A stretch of 64,000 nucleotides of DNA from assembly GCA_018240025.1 (NCBI GenBank), contig JAFEGM010000006.1, positions 1-64,000 of the forward strand, written 5' to 3'. Below the pieces are notes generated by a model that was not told the DNA's origin, searched no databases, and was given only the letters and a program-made list of their open reading frames with translations. This document shows, one piece after another, positions 16,897-24,650 of the stretch. Within the stretch, counting starts at the first letter, position 1. Each line of letters begins with the position of its first letter. This DNA is from Verrucomicrobiota bacterium (GTDB taxonomy: Bacteria; Verrucomicrobiota; Verrucomicrobiia; Chthoniobacterales; SZAS-18). The position numbers and the translations under genes were made by a program.

Positions 16897-17849
16897 TGGC
16901 TTCGGCTCCGTTGCACGTCGTCACCTGCCTGTTCAATCCGGGCGGATTCCGCAGCAAGCTGCGCAACTACGAGCGCTTTCGCGCGCGGCTGGCCGCCCAG
17001 GGCGTACCGCTCCTGACGGTGGAATGCCGCTTCGGGGACCAGCCGTTCGAGCTGCCGCCCGGGGACGACGTCCGGCAGATCCGGGCGCGCGACGTCATGT
17101 GGCAGAAGGAACGTCTGCTGACCGTGGGCATTCGCGCGCTGCCGCCGGAGGTGTCGAAGGTCGCGTGGGTGGACGCCGACGTCCTCTTCGAGCGCGCCGA
17201 CTGGGCTTTCGCCACGGCCGAGGCGCTGGAGCGCTTTCCGGTCGTGCAGCCGTTCGAGACGGTCATCCGCCTGCCGCCCGGGCACGGGGAGTTCCGCGGG
17301 GCGGGGGACGGCTGGCATTCGTTTGCCGCCGCCTATGCGCGCGATCCGCACATCGCCCTGGCGGGCAACTTCGACGCCCACGGGCATACCGGCTTCGCCT
17401 GGGCCGGGCGGCGCGACTGGCTGGAGCGGCATGGGCTCTTCGATGCCTGCATCGCCGGCAGCGGCGACCACATGATGGCCCACGCGTTCATCGGCGACTG
17501 GGAATCGGTCTGCGTGCAGCGGATCATCGGCTCCGCCAACGCCCATCGCGCCTGCTTCGCGCGCTGGTCGTCCGCGCTGTATGGCGACATCCGCGCCCGC
17601 CTCGGCTGCGTCGGCGGGCGGCTGCTGCACCTCTGGCACGGCGAGATGGCGCGCCGGCGCTACGTCGTGCGGAATCGGGAGCTGGCCGATTTCGATTTCG
17701 ACCCCGCCCGCGACCTGCAGCTGGCCGACACCGGTGCCTGGGAATGGACCGAGTCGGGCCGCCGCATGGAAGCGTGGGCCCGCGACTACTTCGCCCAGCG
17801 GGCGGAGGACGAGGGCCTGGCCGAAGCGACCGACTCGGCCAACCCTTGA
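16896..17849 (+). CDS. Putative GT-A glycosyltransferase-like protein
   Basis: This 317-residue protein starts at an ATG overlapping the antiporter stop. Features suggest a GT-A-like transferase: an opening strand PLHVVTCLFNPGGF, helix KLRNYERFRARLAAQG, then VAWVDADVLF with a DxD-type acidic motif. Conserved His/Asp segments follow (GHTGFAWAGRRDWLERHG, GSGDHMMAHAF). The last segment, LLHLWHGEMARRRYVVR, recalls lectin-like or galactosyltransferase C termini. No membrane helix is present. Donor and acceptor are unknown. Its end is only five bases from the convergent gene at 17855. Confidence 0.62.
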   Translation: MASAPLHVVTCLFNPGGFRSKLRNYERFRARLAAQGVPLLTVECRFGDQPFELPPGDDVRQIRARDVMWQKERLLTVGIRALPPEVSKVAWVDADVLFERADWAFATAEALERFPVVQPFETVIRLPPGHGEFRGAGDGWHSFAAAYARDPHIALAGNFDAHGHTGFAWAGRRDWLERHGLFDACIAGSGDHMMAHAFIGDWESVCVQRIIGSANAHRACFARWSSALYGDIRARLGCVGGRLLHLWHGEMARRRYVVRNRELADFDFDPARDLQLADTGAWEWTESGRRMEAWARDYFAQRAEDEGLAEATDSANP

Positions 17850-17854
17850 ATCCG

Positions 17855-18391
17855 TCAGCCGCGGCGCGCCGTGCGGAGGTAGATCTCGTGCGCGTCGTCC
17901 TCGGCCACCGCGATGGCCCAGAGCCGGGCGAGCACCTCCGCCAGCGTGCTCGACGAAGGCGAGGCGCTGCGCACGGCCACGATGTTGGCCATGAGGGACT
18001 CGATGCGGGTTTTCTTGTCGTCGTAGCGCTGGGGGTCGTAGGGCTCGACGGAAAGCGACTCGATCTGCTTTTCGAAGTCGCCCCCAAAGAGCTGCGTGGC
18101 CTTGGCGGCGGAGTTGCCCAGCGGCGCGTGGGGTGTCGCCACCGCCGTCGCGGCGGCCGGCGTGGCACCCGCCACGGCGGCGCTGGCCTCGGGCCGCGAG
18201 TAGCGCTTGAACCACTCGTCGGGCCGGATGAGGTCGGACCCGCCGCCCATCGCCTCGATCTGGCCGAGACGGCGGCAGTGCTTGAGGATCTGTTTGGCCA
18301 AGTGGCCGCGGGCTTCGGCATCGACCGCCACTGCGTGTTCCTGTTCCAGGCGGAACAGCTCGGATTCGAGGAAGGAGATTTCTCGGCTCAT
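17855..18391 (-). CDS. Small helical protein, paralogue of the gene at 23998-24510
   Basis: A 178-residue protein of unknown function. It has an N-terminal coiled-coil-like helix (FLESELFRLEQEHAVAVDA), a second helix with Ile/Leu repeats, a Pro/Ala-rich linker (about 80-110), and a conserved C-terminal helical part. That part contains EPYDPQRYDDKKTRIESLMA and ARLWAIAVAEDDAHEIYLRTAR. The same plan and many identical residues occur in the protein at 23998-24510, which decides the start: both align from a start just before FLE-E-L. No signal peptide or membrane helix is seen, so it is probably cytoplasmic. It lies just downstream of the sodium symporter operon but beyond its terminator. Confidence 0.75.
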   Translation of the reverse strand: MSREISFLESELFRLEQEHAVAVDAEARGHLAKQILKHCRRLGQIEAMGGGSDLIRPDEWFKRYSRPEASAAVAGATPAAATAVATPHAPLGNSAAKATQLFGGDFEKQIESLSVEPYDPQRYDDKKTRIESLMANIVAVRSASPSSSTLAEVLARLWAIAVAEDDAHEIYLRTARRG

Positions 18392-18470
18392 GAGGAGGAA
18401 AAAGCCTGAACTGACAGTAAGATCTAGAATTCCCATAAGATGACAAGCGCGAAACGCGTGTCATCGGCCC

Positions 18471-18508
18471 AAAAAAGAGGCCGGCGCAGGGAGCCCCTGC
18501 GCCGGCCT
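18471..18508 (-). terminator. Intrinsic terminator of the symporter operon
   Basis: A perfect 14-bp stem (AGGCCGGCGCAGGG at 18478-18491 with its complement at 18495-18508) has a 3-nt loop. On the minus strand it is followed by six T (A18471-A18476 on the plus strand). It lies 18 bases past the symporter stop codon. Confidence 0.92.
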
Positions 18509-18526
18509 GAAACGAAGCGCGGAGGC

Positions 18527-20599
18527 TTATTTGGCCGCGCCAGCGGCCAGGTTCGGATACCGCACGTGATCGACCAGTTCCTGCGTCTCACGATCCGGCT
18601 CCGGCGTGATCAGCGAAACCAGGATGATGAGGGCAAAGCCGACCGGCAGGCCGAAGAGCCCCGAGGAGATGGGCGCGATGTCCCACCAATTCGGGTAGTC
18701 GGCCGCATTCAGCCCACCCAGCTTCTGGAAGAACGGATAGCGGGTCCACATGTAGTAGCCCGTCATGCCGAGTCCGCCGACCATGCCGGCGATCGCGCCC
18801 CACTTGTTGGCGCGCTTCCAGAAGACGCCCATGACGAGCGCCGGGAAGAACGAGGCCGCTGCCAGCGAGAAGGCCGCGCCGACCAGGAAGAGAATGTCTC
18901 CGGGTTTCAGCGAGGTCACGTAGGCAGCGATGACCGCCACGACGAGCAGCAGGATCTTGGAGACCGTGATGCGGCGGGCGGTGGTCGCGTTCGGGTCGAT
19001 GACCTTGTAGTAAAGGTCGTGCGAGAGCGCGTTGGAGATGGTCAGCAGCAGGCCGTCCGCGGTGGAAAGCGCGGCGGCCAAACCACCGGCGGCCACGAGG
19101 CCGGCGATGACGTAGGGCAGACCCGCGATTTCCGGCGTGGCCAGCACGATGAGGTCGCCACCGATGACGATCTCGGCCAGCTGGATGATGCCGTCCTTGT
19201 TGATGTCGGTGACCGAGAGCAGGGACGGATCGACCTTGGCCCAATTGGACACCCAGGAAGGCAGGTTGGCGAAGCTGCCGCCCACCACATTGCTGTAGAC
19301 CTCGTACTTCACCAGCACCGCGAGGGCGGGTGCGGAGAAATACAGCAGGAAGATGCAGAGCAGCGACCAGAAGACCGAGACGCGCGCCTCCTTCACGCTG
19401 GGCGTGGTGTAGTAGCGCATCAGGATGTGCGGCAGCGCGGCTGTGCCGATCATGAGGCAGAGCACCAGGGCCAGGAAGTTGTTGCGCTTGATGTCGCTGG
19501 CTTTCTGATCCTTGGCCGGGAACGGCGTGGCGTGCGGGGCGATGGGCGCCGCGCGACCCTTGGCGGCGGCCGCGGCGGCGGTCCAGGCCGCCTTGGCGGC
19601 GTCGGCGCTCTCCGGGTAGGCCTTGAGCGCTTTCCCCGCATCCTCGATCTCCTTCGCCGGAGCGTTGGCCGCCTTCTTTTCGGCCAGCGTCTTCTCCAGG
19701 GCGGCCTTGCCCTCGGTCCAGGAGCCCGGGAGGGCCTTGACCTTGGCTTCGTTGTCGGCCGCCCGCTGGGTGAAGATGCCGCGGACTTCCTTCTCCTTCG
19801 GATCGTCGTTCAGCTTCTTCTCCAGCGCCGTCACCTTCTCCAGCGTGTAGCCGTAGGCGACCTGCGGGAGCGGGATGCTGGTGTGCTTCACGCCCAGCAC
19901 GATGAGCGGGATGAAGTAGGCGATGATCAGGATGATGTACTGGGCCACCTGCGTCCAGGTGACCGCGCGCATGCCGCCCAGGAACGAGCAAACGAGAATG
20001 CCGGCCAAGCCGACATAGACGCCGACGTCGAACGACAGCCCCGTGAAGCGGCTGGTGATCAGGCCGACGCCGTAGATCTGGGCCACGACGTACACGAACG
20101 AACAGGTGATAGCCGCCAGCACCCCGAGGAGTCGGGGGATGTTGCCGCCGTAGCGCGCGCCGAGGAAGTCCGGGATGGTGAATTGCCCGAACTTCCGCAG
20201 GTATGGCGCCAGGAAGAGCGCCACCAGGCAGTAGCCGCCGGTCCAGCCCAGGATGAAGGCCAGACCGTCGAAGCCCTGCAGGTAGAGCGTGCCGGCCATG
20301 CCGATGAACGAGGCGGCGGACATCCAGTCCGCGCCGGTCGCCATGCCGTTGAAGAAGGCCGGCACCTTGCGGCCGGCGACGTAGTACTCGTCGGCGTCCG
20401 TGGTGCGGGAGAAAATGCCGATCAGCGCGTAGAGCGCGATCGTGGCCGCCAGGAAGCAGTATCCGATCCAGCGTTGGGACATGCCCATTTGTTCGGCAAT
20501 ACCCAGCAGGATGACGAAGCCCAGAAACCCGCCCGTGTAGAGCCAGTAGAAGCGCTTCAGCTGCGCCGCAAAGGCGCTTTGAGTGTTGGCGTTAAACAT
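18527..20599 (-). CDS. Sodium:solute symporter, VC_2705 subfamily large subunit
   Basis: A 690-residue SSS-family transporter. SSS proteins use the sodium gradient to take up small organic solutes; the VC_2705 group is related to acetate permease ActP and is thought to carry short carboxylates. Typical segments are DADEYYVAGRKVPAFFNGMA, GADWMSAASFIGMAG, GQFTIPDFLGARYGG and LSTADGLLLTISNALSHDLYY. Between two membrane helices, at about residues 240-355, lies a long hydrophilic insertion rich in Ala, Lys and Glu (EKVTALEKKLNDD, AEKKAANAPAKEIEDAG). The upstream gene (3-nt gap) encodes the DUF4212 small subunit, which confirms the subfamily. The transported substrate is not proven. Confidence 0.9.
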   Translation of the reverse strand: MFNANTQSAFAAQLKRFYWLYTGGFLGFVILLGIAEQMGMSQRWIGYCFLAATIALYALIGIFSRTTDADEYYVAGRKVPAFFNGMATGADWMSAASFIGMAGTLYLQGFDGLAFILGWTGGYCLVALFLAPYLRKFGQFTIPDFLGARYGGNIPRLLGVLAAITCSFVYVVAQIYGVGLITSRFTGLSFDVGVYVGLAGILVCSFLGGMRAVTWTQVAQYIILIIAYFIPLIVLGVKHTSIPLPQVAYGYTLEKVTALEKKLNDDPKEKEVRGIFTQRAADNEAKVKALPGSWTEGKAALEKTLAEKKAANAPAKEIEDAGKALKAYPESADAAKAAWTAAAAAAKGRAAPIAPHATPFPAKDQKASDIKRNNFLALVLCLMIGTAALPHILMRYYTTPSVKEARVSVFWSLLCIFLLYFSAPALAVLVKYEVYSNVVGGSFANLPSWVSNWAKVDPSLLSVTDINKDGIIQLAEIVIGGDLIVLATPEIAGLPYVIAGLVAAGGLAAALSTADGLLLTISNALSHDLYYKVIDPNATTARRITVSKILLLVVAVIAAYVTSLKPGDILFLVGAAFSLAAASFFPALVMGVFWKRANKWGAIAGMVGGLGMTGYYMWTRYPFFQKLGGLNAADYPNWWDIAPISSGLFGLPVGFALIILVSLITPEPDRETQELVDHVRYPNLAAGAAK

Positions 20600-20602
20600 A
20601 GG

Positions 20603-20872
20603 TCAGTCCTCCTCGTCCTCCGCGACGCCGTACTGGGTGTCCAGATTGCCCATCAGCCGGGCATATACCCCGATGATGATGACATAGATGATCAGCGAAC
20701 CCTGCGCGGCCATGTAGAAGCTGAAGGGCCAGCCGAAGAGCTTGAATTCGGCCAGTTCGCGAGCGAACCAACCCATCACGAAGGTCGCCACGAACCAGAT
20801 CGCCAGCAGGATGCCGGTGATGCGGAGGGTGGCACTCCAATAGTCGCGATGCTTTTGCGTGACTGATTCCAT
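20603..20872 (-). CDS. DUF4212 symporter small subunit
   Basis: This 89-residue protein has two membrane helices (TLRITGILLAIWFVATFVMG and FSFYMAAQGSLIIYVIIIGVY) joined by a short loop with FKLFGWPFSF. This is the DUF4212 pattern, found next to VC_2705-type symporters and thought to be their small subunit. The ATG at 20872 (MESVTQKHRDYW) is chosen because the family starts this way. The stop is three bases before the large-subunit start, so both are clearly one operon. Confidence 0.9.
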   Translation of the reverse strand: MESVTQKHRDYWSATLRITGILLAIWFVATFVMGWFARELAEFKLFGWPFSFYMAAQGSLIIYVIIIGVYARLMGNLDTQYGVAEDEED

Positions 20873-21313
20873 TGAGTGTTGTGTGTGGGGGTGGAGGTAG
20901 AGGAGCAGGAGGTACCCCAGAGCACACCGAACCCGTGAGGCGCGGTGAGGAGGAGCCGTCCCACATTCACCGCTGCCTGCGGTGAATGTCCGGGTTAGAG
21001 CGAAGATTCGCCCCCCTGTCAAAGCAATTTCAGCGCGCCCGTGGAAGGTGACAATACGCTGGGGACCGAGGCTTTCCGGGTGACGGAAATTTCGTTGGCG
21101 GCGGAAATTCGCCAGAATTTTCTTGCGAACTCACGGCCGTTTTTTCACGATGTTCGTTGCGTAGATCCTACGGGACATTGGGGATGGTCGGTGAGCGCTC
21201 GCTCCTCGCGCTCATGGGCACCCGATGTGTGCCATTTGGCGCCTATGCACCCCGGACCATGCCCTTTTCGCTCCTCGGAGGGCCGTGGTGAAACCTCCTA
21301 GTCCCATCCCTTC
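20873..21313. other. Divergent promoter region between two transporters
   Basis: These 441 bases separate the minus-strand symporter operon from the plus-strand metabolite:H+ symporter, so both promoters should lie here. It contains a 27-nt perfect palindrome (20963-20989) and a small one, CGTAG-ATC-CTACG, at 21160-21172. No convincing gene and no clear consensus promoter was found. Confidence 0.7.
20963..20989. promoter_or_regulatory. Palindrome upstream of the symporter operon
   Basis: Two perfect 11-bp arms, ACATTCACCGC and GCGGTGAATGT, flank TGCCT. The centre is about 104 bases upstream of the DUF4212 start. It could be a regulator-binding site or an RNA hairpin in the leader; there is no T run on the minus strand to make it a simple terminator. 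Confidence 0.55.
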
Positions 21314-22990
21314 ATGCAATCACCTCCCTCTGGATCCCTCACCAGTCAGCATCGCACCGTCATTTTCGCCTCCTCCCTCGGGACGGTCTTCGAGTGGTAC
21401 GACTTCTATCTTTACGGCTCGCTAGCCGCCATCATCGGCAAGCAGTTCTTCTCCGGGCTGAACGAAACCTCCCAGTTCATCTTCGCGTTGCTGGCTTTCG
21501 CGGCCGGCTTCGCCGTGCGGCCGTTCGGTGCGCTGGTCTTCGGGCGGATCGGCGACATCGTGGGCCGCAAATACACCTTCCTGGTCACGATTCTCTTCAT
21601 GGGCATCTCGACCTTCGTGGTGGGCTTGCTGCCGACCTATGAGAAATGGGGCATGGCCGCACCGGTCATCCTGATTCTCCTGCGCCTGCTGCAGGGTTTG
21701 GCCCTCGGCGGCGAATACGGCGGCGCCGCCACCTACGTGGCCGAGCACGCGCCGCAGGGGAAACGTGGCGCCTACACCTCCTGGATTCAGACCACGGCGA
21801 CGCTGGGGCTGTTCCTCTCGCTCATCGTCATCCTGGTGGTACGCAACATGCTGGATTCTGACCCGAAGGTTTCGGAGCAGAAGTTCCAGGAATGGGGCTG
21901 GCGCATTCCGTTCCTCGTCTCGCTGCTGCTGCTGATCATCTCGGTCTTCATCCGGCTGAAGCTGCACGAGTCGCCGGTCTTTGCGGAAATGAAGGCGCAG
22001 GGCAAGGGCTCGAAGTCGCCGCTGAAGGAGTCCTTCGGCGAGTGGTCGAATTTGAAGATCGTCATCCTGGCGCTGCTCGGTCTCACGGCCGGCCAGGCGG
22101 TGGTTTGGTACACGGGCCAGTTCTATGCCCTCTACTTCCTGACCCAGACGCTCAAGGTGTTGCCCGCCACGGCCAACATCCTCATCGCCATCTCGTTGCT
22201 CATCGGTACGCCGTTCTTCGTCATCTTCGGTGTTCTCTCGGACAAGATCGGCCGCAAGCCGATCATCATGCTGGGCTGCCTGCTGGCGGTCCTGACCTAT
22301 TTCCCGGTCTTCAAGGCGCTCACGCATTACGCGAATCCGGCGCTCGAGGAGGCGCAGCAGAAGGCTCCGGTCGTCGTCATCGCCGATCCGGCCACGCATC
22401 ACTTCCAGTTCGAGCTCTTCGCCAATCCGAACCGGCCCAACTTCACCGACTCGGGTGACGTGGCCACGGCCGCCTTGGCCCGCGCCTCGGTCTCCTACAA
22501 GATCGAGCCCGCTCCGGCCGGCACGGTCGCGAAGGTCAAGATCGGCGACAAGGAGATCGAGAGCTTCAACGGCACCGTGCTCAACAACGCGGACTTCAAG
22601 AAGAAGAACGCGGAGTTCAACGCCACGCTCGGCGCGGCCATCAAGGCGGCCGGCTATCCGTCGGCGGCGGATCCGGACAAGATCAACAAGCCGATGGTGG
22701 TGGCGCTGCTCACCTACCTCGTGCTGCTGGTGACGATGGTCTACGGACCGATCGCCGCCATGCTGGTCGAGATGTTCCCGACGCGCATTCGCTACACCTC
22801 GATGTCGCTGCCCTACCACATCGGCAACGGCTGGTTCGGAGGCTTCCTCCCGACCATCTCGTTCGCGCTCGTGGCCGCCAACGGCAACATCTACTACGGC
22901 CTCTGGTATCCGATCGTGATCGCGGCCATGACCCTGGTCATCGGCACGCTCTTCGTGAAGGAGACCAAGGACGTCGATCTGGCGAGCTGA
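21314..22990 (+). CDS. MFS transporter, metabolite:H+ symporter family, long form
   Basis: A 558-residue major facilitator of the MHS group (ProP/KgtP/ShiA-like), which imports organic acids, betaines or similar solutes with protons. The hallmark first helix SSLGTVFEWYDFYLYGSLA, motif GRIGDIVGRKYTF, LQGLALGGEYGGAATYVAEHAP and the later DKIGRKPIIMLG are all present. Most MHS proteins are about 430-450 residues. Here about 110 extra residues (roughly 345-455) sit between the late membrane helices, with a compact beta-rich look (VVVIADPATHHFQFELF, AKVKIGDKEIESFNGTVL). The ATG at 21314 fits the N terminus. It is divergent from the sodium symporter operon. Confidence 0.88.
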   Translation: MQSPPSGSLTSQHRTVIFASSLGTVFEWYDFYLYGSLAAIIGKQFFSGLNETSQFIFALLAFAAGFAVRPFGALVFGRIGDIVGRKYTFLVTILFMGISTFVVGLLPTYEKWGMAAPVILILLRLLQGLALGGEYGGAATYVAEHAPQGKRGAYTSWIQTTATLGLFLSLIVILVVRNMLDSDPKVSEQKFQEWGWRIPFLVSLLLLIISVFIRLKLHESPVFAEMKAQGKGSKSPLKESFGEWSNLKIVILALLGLTAGQAVVWYTGQFYALYFLTQTLKVLPATANILIAISLLIGTPFFVIFGVLSDKIGRKPIIMLGCLLAVLTYFPVFKALTHYANPALEEAQQKAPVVVIADPATHHFQFELFANPNRPNFTDSGDVATAALARASVSYKIEPAPAGTVAKVKIGDKEIESFNGTVLNNADFKKKNAEFNATLGAAIKAAGYPSAADPDKINKPMVVALLTYLVLLVTMVYGPIAAMLVEMFPTRIRYTSMSLPYHIGNGWFGGFLPTISFALVAANGNIYYGLWYPIVIAAMTLVIGTLFVKETKDVDLAS

Positions 22991-23008
22991 GCCGCGCCCG
23001 ATTCTGCC

Positions 23009-23623
23009 TCATCCAGCCGCCGGTGGAGTCTGCTCTGCCGGCGGCTTTTCGTTTTCAGGGGTACCGGCCGCCGCGGTGGCGGCTTCCTTCGCCTGCATCA
23101 GCCGCCAGGCGAAGTTCGGCTGCAGGCTGCGCAGTTGGAGAATGACGCCGTCGAGCTGCGGGTCCTCGCGCCGCTCGAGGTGCAGCTCGCCCAGCTGCAG
23201 CCAGGCTTCCGCGGCGGTGGGATTGGCGGAAATGGATTTCTGCAGCGCGGCCACGGCTTCGTCGCCCCGGCCGCGCCGACGCAGGATCAGGCCGCGGCCG
23301 AACCAGGCGCGGTCGAGCAGCGGCTCGAGCTGGAGGGCGCGGTCGAACGCGGCCAGCGCGCCGTCTTCGTCGCCGGCGCGATCGAGCAGGTAGCCGATAT
23401 TGTAGTGCGCGCCGGCTTTGTCGGGCGTGACCTCGGCCAGACGCCGGAACGCCATCAGCGCGCCGGCCTCGTCGCCGGCCTCGGCGCGGCATTGACCGAG
23501 TCGACCGAGCAGTCGCGGGTCGTCGGGCGCGGAGGCCAGCGCCTGTTCGTAGAGGCGGGTGGCCGCGGCGTGACGCCGGAAGCGTCGCGCCAGACCGGCC
23601 TGCAGACGGAGGAGCAGGCTCAT
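23009..23623 (-). CDS. TPR-repeat protein
   Basis: This 204-residue protein contains about four tetratricopeptide repeats between residues 18 and 165. Examples are AATRLYEQALASAPDDPRLL, GALMAFRRLAEVTPDKAGAH, GALAAFDRALQLEPLLDRAW and AVAALQKSISANPTAAEAW. TPRs form helical scaffolds for protein binding. A Pro/Glu-rich tail ends the protein (ENEKPPAEQTPPAAG). The DNA encoding that tail forms the hairpin that probably terminates the convergent transporter gene. It lies two bases downstream of the small membrane protein gene, so the two form an operon. Confidence 0.85.
   Translation of the reverse strand: MSLLLRLQAGLARRFRRHAAATRLYEQALASAPDDPRLLGRLGQCRAEAGDEAGALMAFRRLAEVTPDKAGAHYNIGYLLDRAGDEDGALAAFDRALQLEPLLDRAWFGRGLILRRRGRGDEAVAALQKSISANPTAAEAWLQLGELHLERREDPQLDGVILQLRSLQPNFAWRLMQAKEAATAAAGTPENEKPPAEQTPPAAG
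23015..23050 (+). terminator. Terminator of the MHS transporter inside the TPR gene
   Basis: The stem AGCCGCCGG (23015-23023) pairs with CCGGCGGCT (23038-23046), followed by TTTC and GTTTTC on the plus strand. It starts 25 bases after the transporter stop. It lies fully within the last codons of the convergent TPR gene. Confidence 0.65.
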
Positions 23624-23625
23624 GG

Positions 23626-23925
23626 TCAGCCTCCGGTCGCCGCTGCCACCAGCTGCCGGTAGAGCACGAGTTTGCCGATCAGCGCGGCGAACCAGAGCGC
23701 GCCGAGCAGGAAGAAGGTCACGAAGGGCACGTGTGCATCCACGATGAAGCGGGGCGTGAGCTTGCGGACGAGTCGGTTGATCGGCTCCGTCACCATGCCC
23801 AGCGCTTTGTAGACCAGGTTGCCTTCGCGATGCCGGCCGGCCAGCACGAAAAGAAGGCCGCGTCCGATCATGATGAAGAGGACGATCTCGAGGATCCCCT
23901 TGAGGATGGAGACGAGCTGGAACAT
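23626..23925 (-). CDS. YggT-like small membrane protein
   Basis: A 99-residue protein with two membrane helices, one at the N terminus (ILKGILEIVLFIMIGRGLLFVL) and one near the C terminus (VPFVTFFLLGALWFAALIGKLVL). The middle segment NLVYKALGMVTEPINRLVRKLTPR resembles the YggT family, where a TEP motif with basic residues lies between helices. YggT proteins are linked to osmotic tolerance and to the divisome region, but no activity is known. The match is by pattern only. The TPR gene follows two bases later on the same strand. Confidence 0.6.
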   Translation of the reverse strand: MFQLVSILKGILEIVLFIMIGRGLLFVLAGRHREGNLVYKALGMVTEPINRLVRKLTPRFIVDAHVPFVTFFLLGALWFAALIGKLVLYRQLVAAATGG

Positions 23926-23997
23926 GCGCGAGGAGCGGAGCGCATTTGTGGCCCCGTCCGCGGCCCGGTCAACGGCTCTTTCCGCGGTCTGCCCTTC

Positions 23998-24510
23998 CTA
24001 ACGCCGCAGGGTGCGCTGGTGGGTGTCGTAGGCGTCGTCCTCCCGCACCGCCACTTCCCAAAGTCGCGTGAGCAGCTCGGTCAGGCCGGCGGCGGTGGAG
24101 GATTCGCGCGCTTTCACCAGCAGCGCCATGAGCGCCTCGATGCGGCCTTTCTTCTCCGCGTAGCGTTGCGGATCGAAGGGTTCGCCGGAGATGGCCTCGA
24201 CCTGCTGCTCGAGGTTGTCGGCGTGAACCGTGGCGACCGGCGCGGGCGCCGCACTGGCCGGGGCGGCGGCGACTTCCGCGGCGCGTTCCGTGCCGGCCGG
24301 CAGCGCGGTCACGGCGTACTTTCGCATCCAGTCAGACGCATCGATTTTCTTCGACCTCTTCCCGGCGGCCTCCAGCTCACGCAGGGTGTCGAGATTCATC
24401 ATGATCTGCTCGGCCACACTACGGCGGCGGGCGGCGTCGGCCGCAGCGGCGTATTCCTGCTCGAGGCGCAGGAGCTCCATCTCGAGGAAGTAAAGCTTGG
24501 GGCTGAACAC
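23998..24510 (-). CDS. Small helical protein, paralogue of the gene at 17855-18391
   Basis: A 170-residue protein of unknown function. From a GTG start (VFSPKLYFLEMELL) it shows the same layout as the protein at 17855-18391. There is an N-terminal helix with LRLEQEYAAAADA, a second helical stretch, an Ala/Pro-rich linker (about 85-115), and a conserved C-terminal half. That half contains GEPFDPQRYAEKKGRIEALMA and TRLWEVAVREDDAYDTHQRTLR. The GTG was chosen by this alignment; reading further upstream adds 27 residues with no counterpart. No signal peptide is present. It starts divergent from the LpxH-like gene. Confidence 0.75.
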   Translation of the reverse strand: MFSPKLYFLEMELLRLEQEYAAAADAARRRSVAEQIMMNLDTLRELEAAGKRSKKIDASDWMRKYAVTALPAGTERAAEVAAAPASAAPAPVATVHADNLEQQVEAISGEPFDPQRYAEKKGRIEALMALLVKARESSTAAGLTELLTRLWEVAVREDDAYDTHQRTLRR

Positions 24511-24589
24511 GGGGGCGGGGGAGGAGCGCCGGCCGGAGTCTGCGAAGCAATTCCCGAGATTACCAGAGTTTTCATACCCCGGGCGGTGC

Positions 24590-24608
24590 ATGGCGAACTT
24601 TTCGCCAT
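24590..24608. promoter_or_regulatory. Palindrome between divergent genes
   Basis: ATGGCGAA-CTT-TTCGCCAT is a perfect 8-bp inverted repeat in the 140-bp gap between the helical protein gene (minus) and the LpxH-like gene (plus, start 24651). It may be an operator for either gene; no promoter boxes were recognised with confidence. Confidence 0.4.
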
Positions 24609-24650
24609 TCGGGGGCTTAATCCCGACGGGGACTGGGCTATTCTCGGCCG

